Positions 1-5,499 are shown, counted from the stretch's first letter. The stretch: DNA of 5,499 nucleotides from an uncultured bacterium (GCA_938003515.1 CALKYL010000488.1:1-5499); one strand, 5' to 3'. Notes: generated from the sequence alone by a model not told the origin. A program made the numbers and translations.

Positions 1-43
1 GCTGCCGCTGGTGCCGCGGTGGATCCACGACTACGTCACGTGA
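1..43 (+). CDS. C-terminal end of an unidentified protein gene (5' part outside window)
   Basis: Reading codons from base 2 gives LPLVPRWIHDYVT followed by TGA at 41-43. All 13 sense codons in this frame end in G or C, as in the other real genes of the window. The two alternative + frames lack that pattern at the left edge. The gene would converge on the acyl-CoA synthetase gene and overlap its last 13 bases. The peptide is too short to assign a family. The case rests on codon-position composition and on the residues looking like a normal C-terminus. The alternative is that this is simply noncoding sequence beyond the synthetase stop. Confidence 0.45.
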   Translation, partial: LPLVPRWIHDYVT

Positions 44-1851
44 CGATCGAACATCCTGGCGATGACGTCGCCGTAGCGCTCCGCGACGACGTGCCGGCGG
101 ACCTTGAGCGTCTGCGTCAGCAGCCCGTTCTCGGGCGTCATCGGCTCCGACAGCACGCGCAGCGCGCCGATGCGCTCGACCGCCCGGCAGCCGTTCTCGC
201 GCGTCATCATGCGGTCGAGCTCGCGCCGCATCAGCGCCTCGACCGCGCGGCCGCGCAGCACGCCGTCCCGTTCGTCCCACTCGGCCGCGGGCACTTCCTG
301 CTCGAGCGCCTCCTTCATCGGCACCAGCAGCACGCCGAGCGTCTTCTGGTCCTGGCCGACGACGACCGCCTGCTCGACGAACGGCGAGGTCTTGATCAGC
401 GTCTCGAGCGGCTCGGGCTCGACGTTCTCGCCGCCGGCGAGCACGATCGTGTCCTTCGCGCGGCCGGTGATCCACAGGTTGCCGTCGGCGTCGACGTGGC
501 CGAGGTCGCCGCTGTTGAACCAGCCGTCCTGGGTCAGCACCGCCGCCGTGCGGGTCGGGTTCTCGTAGTAGCCGCGCATGACCTGCGGGCCGCGGATCCA
601 CAGGACGCCGGTCTCGCCGACCGCGCACGGCGTGCCGTCCTCGCGGCGCGCCTCGATGCGGGTCTCCGGCAGCGGCGGGCCGATGTGGCCGGGCTCGGTC
701 TGGTGCGGCAGACGAACGGCGGCGACCGGGCTGGTCTCGGTCAGGCCGTAGCCGTTGCGGATCGGCAGGCCCATGCCGAGCAGGGTCTCGTCGATGTGGC
801 GCGGCAGGGCGCCGCCGCCGCTGACGCACAGGCGCAGCCGCCCGCCGAACTGGCTGCGCACCTTGCGCAGCACGACGCGGTCGAGCAGCGCGTGCTCGAG
901 GCGCTGCAGCGCGCCCGCGCGGCGCGCGCCCACGGCCCGCGACAGCGCGAGGCTGCGGCGCAGCAACCTGCCGCCGAGGCCTTCGAGCTTGCGCGAGTGG
1001 TTGACGACGCCGTCGTGCAGCATCTCCCAGATGCGCGGCACCGCGGCGAACACCGTCGGCCGCACCTCGGCGAGATCCTCCTTGATGCGGCGGCGGTCGG
1101 TGTAGGCCAGCTGCGAGCCGGCCGCGAGCGCGAGGTAGTCCATGATGCGCTCGTAGACGTGCCACGCGGGCAGCACCGACAGGAACACGTCGCGCTCGTC
1201 GATCGACAGCACGTCGGTGACGACGCGCACGTTCGACAGCACGTTGCGGTGGGTCAGCATGACGCCCTTGGGCTCGGCCGTCGTGCCGCTCGTGTAGACG
1301 ATCGTCAGCAGGTCGTCCGGCTGCACGGCCTCGCGCGCGGCGTCGAGCGCCCCGGCGGCCCGCGCGCGCAGGTCCTCGCCGCGCCGTAGCAGGACGCCGA
1401 GCGCCGTCGCGCCGTCGACCCTCGTCTCGTCCTGCATCACGAACACGTGCTCGAGCTGCGGCAGCCCGTCCTTCATCGCGAGCAGCTCGGCGGCGACGCC
1501 GTCGTCCTCGGCGAACGCGGCGCGGCAGCCGCTGTGCCGCAGGATGAACTCGAGCTCGGTCGGCGTCGTGTCGGAGCCGCGCGGCACGTCGATCGCGCCG
1601 ATGCTGGCCAGCGCCTGGTCGATCAACAGCCACTCGTAGCGGTTCTCGGCGATCAGCCCGACGCGGTCGCCGCGGCCGATGCCGAGGTCGAGCAGCGCGG
1701 CCGCCAGCGCGTCGACGTCGGCGAGCAGCCGGTCGAACGTGATCGGCGACGGGTCCTGGGCGCGCCGCCTGGGCAGGAAGACGCGGTCGCCGTAGCGGCG
1801 CACGCGCTGGCCGAGCAGCATGGGAAAGGTCGACGGGGTCGGCTCGTGCAT
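31..1851 (-). CDS. Long-chain fatty acyl-CoA synthetase (AMP-dependent synthetase/ligase, FadD15-like)
   Basis: This 606-residue enzyme of the ANL (adenylate-forming) superfamily should activate a fatty acid with ATP to an acyl-AMP and then form acyl-CoA, at the cytoplasmic face of the membrane. Core motifs occur in order. The phosphate-binding loop YTSGTTAEPKG spans residues 186-196. NGYGLTETS spans about 366-374. WFNSGDLG spans 444-451 and contains the ribose-binding aspartate D449. GRAKD (463-467) leads into the hinge region and LAGGENVEPEPLE (471-483). The C-terminal TLKVRR (581-586) carries the likely catalytic lysine K583. The length and the ENVEPEPLE stretch fit long-chain synthetases of the FadD15 type rather than short-chain ones. 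The loop has alanine where TSGTTG is usual. I chose ATG at 1851. A GTG at 1914 would add 21 Pro/Arg-rich residues that look like translated spacer, and an ATG at 1821 is possible. None has a strong ribosome-binding site. The exact chain-length preference cannot be read from the sequence. Confidence 0.95.
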   Translation of the reverse strand: MHEPTPSTFPMLLGQRVRRYGDRVFLPRRRAQDPSPITFDRLLADVDALAAALLDLGIGRGDRVGLIAENRYEWLLIDQALASIGAIDVPRGSDTTPTELEFILRHSGCRAAFAEDDGVAAELLAMKDGLPQLEHVFVMQDETRVDGATALGVLLRRGEDLRARAAGALDAAREAVQPDDLLTIVYTSGTTAEPKGVMLTHRNVLSNVRVVTDVLSIDERDVFLSVLPAWHVYERIMDYLALAAGSQLAYTDRRRIKEDLAEVRPTVFAAVPRIWEMLHDGVVNHSRKLEGLGGRLLRRSLALSRAVGARRAGALQRLEHALLDRVVLRKVRSQFGGRLRLCVSGGGALPRHIDETLLGMGLPIRNGYGLTETSPVAAVRLPHQTEPGHIGPPLPETRIEARREDGTPCAVGETGVLWIRGPQVMRGYYENPTRTAAVLTQDGWFNSGDLGHVDADGNLWITGRAKDTIVLAGGENVEPEPLETLIKTSPFVEQAVVVGQDQKTLGVLLVPMKEALEQEVPAAEWDERDGVLRGRAVEALMRRELDRMMTRENGCRAVERIGALRVLSEPMTPENGLLTQTLKVRRHVVAERYGDVIARMFDRHVT

Positions 1852-1903
1852 GCGCGGCCGTGCGGGCGTGGGGGAGGGCCGCCCTGGGGCGGGATCAGGA
1901 CGC

Positions 1904-1932
1904 TTGACTTCCACGGGCGGGATCCATACGAA
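1904..1932 (+). promoter_or_regulatory. Candidate sigma-70-type promoter for tRNA-Gly
   Basis: TTGACT at 1904-1909 matches the -35 consensus at five of six bases. It is followed after 17 bases by TACGAA at 1927-1932, a weak -10 (three of six) inside the only AT-richer patch of this spacer. Transcription would start near 1939 and run about 74 bases before the mature tRNA, so 5' processing would be needed. The -35 lies upstream of the chosen synthetase start, which also argues against the longer GTG-started form. The call rests on consensus matching and position only. Confidence 0.35.
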
Positions 1933-1957
1933 TGTGCGCCCTCGTTCGCGGGGTCAA
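1928..1957 (-). promoter_or_regulatory. Candidate promoter for the acyl-CoA synthetase gene
   Basis: On the - strand, TTGACC (1957-1952) matches the -35 consensus at five of six bases. After 18 bases comes ATTCGT (1933-1928), the reverse complement of the AT-rich core used by the opposing tRNA promoter. The -10 is a poor match, so the element is uncertain. Transcription would start near 1921, giving a leader of about 70 bases to ATG 1851, or an almost leaderless message if GTG 1914 were used. Confidence 0.3.
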
Positions 1958-2012
1958 CCCGTCTCGCGGAAAACGCGGGCCGGTTTGCGTCGCGCGCAAG
2001 GCTCACTGGTGT

Positions 2013-2087
2013 GCGGGTGTAGCTCAGTGGTAGAGCATCACGTTGCCAACGTGAGGGTCGTGAGTTCGAATCTCATCACCCGCTCCA
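2013..2087 (+). tRNA. tRNA-Gly (anticodon GCC)
   Basis: A complete cloverleaf can be drawn. The acceptor stem GCGGGTG (2013-2019) pairs perfectly with CACCCGC (2077-2083). The D stem is GCTC/GAGC (2022-2025/2033-2036). The anticodon stem is TCACG/CGTGA (2038-2042/2050-2054) with loop TTGCCAA, placing anticodon GCC at 2045-2047. The variable loop is GGGTC. The T arm is GTGAG/CTCAT (2060-2064/2072-2076) with one G-T wobble and loop TTCGAAT. The discriminator is T2084 (U73), usual for bacterial tRNA-Gly, and CCA is encoded at 2085-2087. It reads GGC and GGU codons; GGC is heavily used by the neighbouring genes. No second tRNA follows. Confidence 0.99.
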
Positions 2088-2101
2088 GTTCCTGACAACG
2101 A

Positions 2102-2129
2102 GCGTCGCTGCGTTCGGGAGTGGCGACGC
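2102..2129 (+). terminator. Hairpin downstream of tRNA-Gly, possible terminator or processing structure
   Basis: GCGTCGC (2102-2108) and GCGACGC (2123-2129) form a perfect 7-bp stem. Inner G-T and C-G pairs can extend it to about 10 bp around an 8-base loop (2112-2119). It sits 14 bases after the tRNA CCA, where a terminator is expected, but no T tract follows, so it is not a canonical intrinsic terminator. In such GC-rich DNA, hairpins of this size also arise by chance. Confidence 0.3.
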
Positions 2130-2134
2130 GCGGC

Positions 2135-2173
2135 CAGCTCGGCGTTACAGCTCGCCGTGCCAGCTCGCCGTGA
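2135..2173 (+). repeat. Three tandem copies of a 13-bp unit
   Basis: CAGCTCGGCGTTA (2135-2147), CAGCTCGCCGTGC (2148-2160) and CAGCTCGCCGTGA (2161-2173) lie head to tail without spacers. Copies 2 and 3 differ only at the last base; copy 1 differs at two or three positions. The array ends 34 bases before the chosen ATG of the serine hydrolase and begins 5 bases after the preceding hairpin. It could be a repeated protein-binding site or the product of slippage. Nothing in the sequence decides which. Confidence 0.75.
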
Positions 2174-2207
2174 CAGGCCGCACGGCCCCCCGGCCACGCC
2201 AGCGCCC

Positions 2208-3293
2208 ATGCCCGCCACCCGTCTCCTCGCCGCCGCGCTGCTGTGGCCGGCGCTCGTCGCCGGCCAGGACCCGGAGCCCGCGCCGCCGACGTTCGAGCAA
2301 GAGGTCGACCGGCTGTTCCGCGGCTGCGAACGCCCCGGTTCGCCCGGCGCCGTCGTGCTGGTCGCCGCCGGCGACGAAGTGCTGCTCGAGAAGGCCTGGG
2401 GCCTCGCCGACCTCGAGCGCTCGGTGCCGCTGTCGGTCGACTCCGTGCTCGACATCGGCTCGACGTCCAAGCAGTTCACCGCCGCGTGCGTGCTGCTGCT
2501 GCAGCAGGACGAGAAGCTCGCGCTCGACGACCCGATCCGGCGCCACGTCGACGAGCTGCCGGCGTGCTGCGAGCCGGTGACACTGCGCCACCTGATGCTG
2601 CACACGAGCGGCGTGCCCGACTACATCGGGCTGATGACGGCCGGGGGCGCCGACGTCGAGGACCGCACGACCAACGACGACGCGCTCGACGCGCTGGCGA
2701 AGGTCGACGCGCTCGCGTTCGACCCCGGCACGCGCTGGGCCTACTCGAACAGCAACTACCTCTTGTTGTCGCTCGTCGTCGGCCGGGTCTCGGGCCGGCC
2801 GCTGCCGGCGTTCGCGCAGGAGCGCATCTTCGGCCCGCTCGGCATGGCGTCGACCCACGTGCACGAACAGTGCACCGACCTCGTGCCGAACCGCGCGCTG
2901 AGCTACTCGAAGAGCGCCCGGGGCGGCTGGCGCTGGAACTTCAGCAACTGGGAGCAGACCGGCGACGGCGCGGTGTTCACCACCGTCGGCGACCTCTTGA
3001 AGTGGTCGCGCAACTTCGCGCACGGCCCGGTCGGCGGCGAGGCGCTGCGCGCCGCGATGGCGCGGCCCGGCGCGCTCGACGGCGGCGAGCCGCTCGACTA
3101 CGGCTGCGGGCTGGTCTTCGACGAGCTCGACGGCACGCCGATCGTCAGCCACGGCGGCGCCTGGGCCGCCTACCGGGCCGAACTGCTGCGCGTGCCCGCC
3201 GAGGAGCTGACGGTCGTGTGCCTGTGCAACCGCGACGACCTGAACCCGTCGCAGCTGGCGCGCCGCATCGCTCGGCTCGCGCGCGCCCGCTGA
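2208..3293 (+). CDS. Secreted serine hydrolase, class C beta-lactamase/esterase superfamily
   Basis: This 361-residue protein belongs to the beta-lactamase-related serine hydrolases (Pfam Beta-lactamase, PF00144), which include AmpC, DD-peptidases and esterases such as EstB. Residues 1-19 form a signal peptide: a short Arg-containing start, then a Leu/Ala-rich core ending in VAG before QDPEP, so it should be exported. The superfamily motifs are present. SxxK is STSK at 85-88, with nucleophile S85 and K88. YxN is YSN at 179-181. HGG at 315-317, in SHGGAW, stands where classical beta-lactamases have KTG. Other hallmarks are LMLHTSG (129-135), FDPGTRWAYSNSNY (171-184) and IFGPLGM (207-213). HGG is common in the esterase and peptidase members, so the name beta-lactamase should not imply antibiotic resistance. 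I chose ATG at 2208 because the signal peptide begins there. A GTG at 2157 would add 17 Pro/Arg-rich residues and start inside the 13-bp repeats. No clear ribosome-binding site is visible. The substrate is unknown. Confidence 0.94.
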   Translation: MPATRLLAAALLWPALVAGQDPEPAPPTFEQEVDRLFRGCERPGSPGAVVLVAAGDEVLLEKAWGLADLERSVPLSVDSVLDIGSTSKQFTAACVLLLQQDEKLALDDPIRRHVDELPACCEPVTLRHLMLHTSGVPDYIGLMTAGGADVEDRTTNDDALDALAKVDALAFDPGTRWAYSNSNYLLLSLVVGRVSGRPLPAFAQERIFGPLGMASTHVHEQCTDLVPNRALSYSKSARGGWRWNFSNWEQTGDGAVFTTVGDLLKWSRNFAHGPVGGEALRAAMARPGALDGGEPLDYGCGLVFDELDGTPIVSHGGAWAAYRAELLRVPAEELTVVCLCNRDDLNPSQLARRIARLARAR

Positions 3294-3311
3294 CCGGCCC
3301 GATCGGCCGGT
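3293..3311 (+). terminator. Hairpin over the serine hydrolase stop codon, possible terminator
   Basis: ACCGGCC (3293-3299) and GGCCGGT (3305-3311) form a perfect 7-bp GC-rich stem with a 5-base loop CGATC, starting at the last base of the TGA stop. The position suits termination between the serine hydrolase and the radical SAM gene. No T run follows, so termination would be Rho-independent only in the loose sense used for GC-rich bacteria. A chance origin remains possible. Confidence 0.38.
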
Positions 3312-3358
3312 GGCAGCGGGCGGTCCCGGCCGCCGCCGCACGCGCCGCCGGTTCGGGG

Positions 3359-3364
3359 TAGCAT
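3359..3364 (+). promoter_or_regulatory. Candidate -10 element upstream of the radical SAM gene
   Basis: TAGCAT matches the -10 consensus TATAAT at four of six bases. It is the least GC-rich patch in the 106-base gap between the serine hydrolase stop and the radical SAM start, 35 bases before the ATG. No -35-like sequence stands at the expected distance, so this is a weak call. If real, it would give the radical SAM gene its own transcript. Confidence 0.22.
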
Positions 3365-3399
3365 GCTCTGCCCCGGAAACCCCCGGCGGCACCGACACC

Positions 3400-4527
3400 A
3401 TGAGCACGATCGTCCGCGAGCTGCGCAACTACTACGCCGTCGTCGCCGACCTCGCGTCCGGCGCCGAGCAGTGGTCGTCGCAGCCGGCCTGGCTCGAGTT
3501 CGCGCCCAACAACGTCTGCAACCTGCGCTGCATCATGTGCCAGCAGGCCGACGGCCTGCCGCTCGAGGTGATGAAGAAGGAGGACGCGGTCCGGCTGCTC
3601 GACGAGATCCTGCCGGGCATGACGCTGTGGACGCCGTCGGCGCTGTCCGAGCCGATGCTCGCGGACTTCAAGATGGTGCTGAAGAAGTGCCGCGAGCACG
3701 AGGTCTACCTCAACATGTACTCGAACTGCACGCTGCTGACGGGCGAGAAGTTCGCGGACATGGCCGACCGCGTGCACAAGCTGTGGATCTCGTTCGACAG
3801 CTCGCGGAAGGACGTGTTCGAGATGCTGCGCGCGCGTGCCGACTTCGACACCGTCGTCGCCAACGTGCGCGACATCCTGAAGATCGCGGCCGAGCGCGGC
3901 GTGCCGGTCGGCTTCGTCGCCGTCCTGGTCAAGGACAACCTGCAGCACCTCGACGAGCTGGTCGACTTCGTCGCCGACCTCGGCGCGGTCGACGCCGGCT
4001 GCGACCTGCGCGTGCAGCCGATGCTCGACAACGCCGTGCGCTGCCGCGACCAGAACGTGTTCGCCGCGTTCTCGCAGGAGGAGATCGTGGCGGCGCTCGA
4101 CCGCGCCTGCGCGCGTGCGGAGGCGCGCGGCCTGATCTTCCACGTCGACATCGACGATCCGTACCGGCGGGCGGTGCAGCCGCGGGCGCCGGCGGCGCGG
4201 CAGATCACGCCCGAGGTGCTGTCGATCATGCTCGACGAGGTGCGCGAGCGCTTCCCGCACTTCTGCTCGATGGCGACCAACTACGTCAAGATCGAGCCGA
4301 ACGGCGACGTGTTCCCGTGCTGCCGCGGTCCGAAGGAGCTGTTGATGGGCAACGTCAACGAGCGGCCGATGGCCGAGATCTGGAACGGCGACAAGTACCG
4401 CGAGTTCCGCCGCCGCATGCACGAGAAGGACTACCCCGATGTGTGCAGCACCTGCGACGTGCTGGTCGCCAACCCGCACTTCGACAAGAAGTGGCTGCGG
4501 CAGCGTCAGCCGGCGTCCGAAGGCTAG
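3400..4527 (+). CDS. Radical SAM protein with SPASM/twitch-like C-terminal cysteines
   Basis: This cytoplasmic 375-residue radical SAM enzyme should bind a [4Fe-4S] cluster and S-adenosylmethionine and generate a 5'-deoxyadenosyl radical. C40-x3-C44-x2-C47 in NNVCNLRCIMC is the canonical cluster motif. The strand-2 'GGE' site appears as SALSEP (80-85), keeping the acidic residue E84 but with serines in place of the glycines. SFDSSRKDVFEMLR (131-144) matches the conserved 'SiDg...e..R' segment. The tail has C289-x12-G302-x4-C307, then C308, the SPASM-like MGNVNERPMAEIWN (316-329), and C349-x2-C352. This resembles the start of a SPASM domain but lacks its final CX5CX3C set, so one auxiliary cluster is more likely than two. 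I chose ATG 3400; upstream in-frame codons read as Gly/Arg-rich spacer. There is no strong ribosome-binding site. No precursor peptide, partner or transporter lies beside it, so the substrate is unknown. Its stop shares CTAG with the convergent uspA gene. Confidence 0.94.
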   Translation: MSTIVRELRNYYAVVADLASGAEQWSSQPAWLEFAPNNVCNLRCIMCQQADGLPLEVMKKEDAVRLLDEILPGMTLWTPSALSEPMLADFKMVLKKCREHEVYLNMYSNCTLLTGEKFADMADRVHKLWISFDSSRKDVFEMLRARADFDTVVANVRDILKIAAERGVPVGFVAVLVKDNLQHLDELVDFVADLGAVDAGCDLRVQPMLDNAVRCRDQNVFAAFSQEEIVAALDRACARAEARGLIFHVDIDDPYRRAVQPRAPAARQITPEVLSIMLDEVRERFPHFCSMATNYVKIEPNGDVFPCCRGPKELLMGNVNERPMAEIWNGDKYREFRRRMHEKDYPDVCSTCDVLVANPHFDKKWLRQRQPASEG

Positions 4528-4949
4528 CTGGAGGCTCCCCCCGCGCCCTTCTTCGGGTGCGGGATGCAGACGACCGGCACGTGGCTCTTGCGCAGCACGG
4601 CGGTCGCGATCGAGCCGAGCCGCAGCCGCTCGAACGCCGACTTGCCCTGCGAGCCGACGAACAGGTAGGCGCAGCGCTTCGACGCCGTCACGACCTCGCC
4701 GGCGACGTCCTCGGCGGTGCGCACGTCGACCTTGCACGGACACGGCGCGCGCGCCGCGATCGCGCGCAGCGCCTCGTCGGCCCGCGCGACGTCGCTCGGC
4801 ACGTCGTTGCTCAGCGCCGGCGCGAGCACCGGGTCGTGCACGACGTGCAGCAGCCGCACGGAGGCGCCGAGCTTCTGGGCCCAGGACAGCACGAGGTCGA
4901 CCGCCGCGCGGCTCGACGGGGACAGGTCGGTGGCGACGCAGAGTTCCAC
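4524..4949 (-). CDS. Universal stress protein, UspA family (ATP-binding type)
   Basis: This 141-residue single-domain Usp protein has the usual family length. The N-terminal strand VELCVATDLSPSS carries the conserved aspartate (D8). LLHVV (33-37) is the second strand. Near the C-terminus, G99-x2-G102-x9-G112-S113, followed by VPVVCIP, is the ATP-binding signature of the MJ0577-like Usp subgroup. It is therefore likely a cytoplasmic, dimeric, nucleotide-binding stress protein. The start is assigned to GTG at 4949: there is no in-frame ATG close by, and the upstream codons read as Arg-rich spacer over the pyrC 3' end. A weak GGG lies about 11 bases upstream. The gene begins 38 bp after the pyrC stop on the same strand, so the two are probably cotranscribed. 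Its TAG stop overlaps that of the radical SAM gene. Several Usp proteins exist in most genomes, so the specific role cannot be stated. Confidence 0.93.
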   Translation of the reverse strand: MELCVATDLSPSSRAAVDLVLSWAQKLGASVRLLHVVHDPVLAPALSNDVPSDVARADEALRAIAARAPCPCKVDVRTAEDVAGEVVTASKRCAYLFVGSQGKSAFERLRLGSIATAVLRKSHVPVVCIPHPKKGAGGASS

Positions 4950-4987
4950 GCGCTCAGTGTCCCGGGTGCATGCGCCGCGCGCCAGCG

Positions 4988-5499
4988 TCAGCCGGCGTCT
5001 CGGCCGGGGGCGCCGTCGGCGAGCCGCCAGCCGATCGCCGTGCCGGCGCGCATCGGCACCAGCCGGTCGTCGCCGAACGGCAGGTCGTCTGGCACGCGCC
5101 ACGCGCGCCGCTCGAGCGCGACGCGCTCGCGGTTCCGGGGCAGGCCGTAGAAGTCGGCGCCGCGGTGGCTCGCGAACGCCTCGAGCCGCTCGAGCGCGCC
5201 GGCCTGCTCGAAGGCCTCCGCGTACAGCTCGAGGGCCGCGTGCGCCGTGTAGACGCCGGCGCAGCCGCAGTCGCTCTCCTTGGCCCGCCGGGCGTGGGGT
5301 GCGCTGTCGGTGCCGAGGAAGAAGCGCGGGTCGTCGCCGGTCGCCGCCGCCAGCAGCGCCCGGCGGTGGCGCTCGCGCTTGAGCACCGGCAGGCAGAACG
5401 CGTGCGGCCGGAGGCCGCCGCGGAACAGCTCGGCGCGCGACCAGAGCAGGTGGTGCGCGGTGATCGTCGCGCCGACGTGCGCCGGCGCGGCGCGCACGG
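4988..5499 (-). CDS. pyrC: Dihydroorotase, C-terminal half (5' end outside window)
   Basis: Dihydroorotase closes N-carbamoyl-L-aspartate to dihydroorotate, the third step of de novo pyrimidine synthesis in the cytoplasm. The visible 170 or so residues align by eye with the second half of the homodimeric, zinc-dependent E. coli-type PyrC (about 350 residues). ATITAHHL contains the metal-ligand histidine equivalent to E. coli H177. [15 protein letters not shown] is the substrate-loop region. [16 protein letters not shown] carries the catalytic aspartate (E. coli D250) and the substrate-contacting histidine (H254). [21 protein letters not shown] and FYGLPRNRE are also typical. The C-terminus ends normally at TGA 4988. 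The carboxylated lysine and the first metal histidines lie beyond the right edge. A GTG at 5497 is not the start; the reading frame runs on off the window. uspA follows 38 bp downstream. No sign of decay is visible in this part. Confidence 0.96.
   Translation of the reverse strand, partial: VRAAPAHVGATITAHHLLWSRAELFRGGLRPHAFCLPVLKRERHRRALLAAATGDDPRFFLGTDSAPHARRAKESDCGCAGVYTAHAALELYAEAFEQAGALERLEAFASHRGADFYGLPRNRERVALERRAWRVPDDLPFGDDRLVPMRAGTAIGWRLADGAPGRDAG

Noticed and set aside
19..1389. 456-codon + strand frame antisense to the acyl-CoA synthetase
   Set aside because: The opposite strand encodes every core motif of the synthetase. The + product is an Ala/Arg/Leu/Asp-rich shadow.
1852..1914. 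N-terminal extension of the acyl-CoA synthetase from GTG 1914
   Set aside because: The added 21 residues are Pro/Arg-rich and unlike the family, and the stretch overlaps the candidate tRNA promoter's -35. ATG 1851 gives a normal N-terminus.
1985..1999. Small hairpin TTGCG/CGCAA just upstream of tRNA-Gly
   Set aside because: A five-base stem in GC-rich DNA is expected by chance and there is no associated signal; it is not strong enough to list as an element.
2013..2087. tRNA gene as an integration site for a mobile element
   Set aside because: No partial duplicate of the tRNA 3' end, integrase or phage-like gene is present in the window.
2496..2507. Palindrome CTGCTGCAGCAG, part of a short CTG/CAG run
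   Set aside because: It encodes Leu-Leu-Gln-Gln in a helix of the serine hydrolase right after the SxxK motif, and is explained by codon choice.
3170..3364. Short - strand frame near the radical SAM gene, considered as a modified-peptide precursor
   Set aside because: It is antisense to the serine hydrolase C-terminus and spacer, is Arg/Ser-rich with no leader-core organisation, and has codon composition of a shadow frame. No other small frame in the 106-base gap looks like a precursor.
3145..4743. Very long open frame (532 codons) on the - strand opposite the serine hydrolase end and radical SAM gene
   Set aside because: The predicted peptide is a monotonous Arg/Ala/Val/His/Asp-rich string with no domain. 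It is a compositional shadow of genes whose codons end in G or C.
3363..5150. Long + strand open frame (595 codons) across the radical SAM, uspA and pyrC genes
   Set aside because: It runs out of frame or antisense through three well-supported genes and translates to low-complexity Arg/Ala-rich sequence.

Overview
The window is a very GC-rich stretch of bacterial chromosome with ordinary gene density. It holds five recognisable protein genes, one tRNA gene, and what looks like the last codons of a sixth protein gene at the left edge. Nearly every codon of the real genes ends in G or C, so the other frames also stay open over long distances without being coding. The source is probably a GC-rich Gram-negative-type bacterium. 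The Ala/Leu-rich signal peptide ending in 'AGQDP', the lack of strong Shine-Dalgarno sequences and the protein types would suit a Planctomycetota or Myxococcota lineage. That placement is an impression, not a demonstration.

Layout from left to right: (1) the last 13 codons of an unidentified + strand gene (to 43) converge on and overlap a - strand long-chain acyl-CoA synthetase gene (31-1851). (2) A divergent intergenic region (1852-2012) has plausible promoter elements on both strands that share one AT-rich core. (3) A + strand tRNA-Gly(GCC) gene with encoded CCA lies at 2013-2087. (4) A spacer with a hairpin and three tandem 13-bp repeats (2088-2207) precedes a + strand secreted serine hydrolase of the class C beta-lactamase/esterase superfamily (2208-3293). 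(5) A + strand radical SAM protein with a partial SPASM-type cysteine tail occupies 3400-4527. (6) On the - strand, a universal stress protein (4524-4949) lies 38 bp downstream of the C-terminal half of dihydroorotase PyrC, whose N-terminal half is beyond the right edge.

The genes do not form one pathway. The acyl-CoA synthetase serves fatty-acid activation, PyrC serves de novo pyrimidine synthesis, UspA is a nucleotide-binding stress protein, the serine hydrolase acts outside the cytoplasm, and the radical SAM enzyme has no identifiable substrate here. pyrC and uspA are probably cotranscribed. Both convergent gene junctions overlap at their stop codons within short palindromes (CTAG, and the 12-bp CGTCACGTGACG), leaving no room for a conventional terminator between the genes.

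I found no CRISPR array, mobile element, toxin-antitoxin pair, RiPP precursor or convincing new system. The items most worth a second look are the orphan radical SAM/SPASM-like enzyme with its altered GGE-type motif, the tandem 13-mers upstream of the serine hydrolase, the shared-core divergent promoter, and the overlapping palindromic convergent ends.
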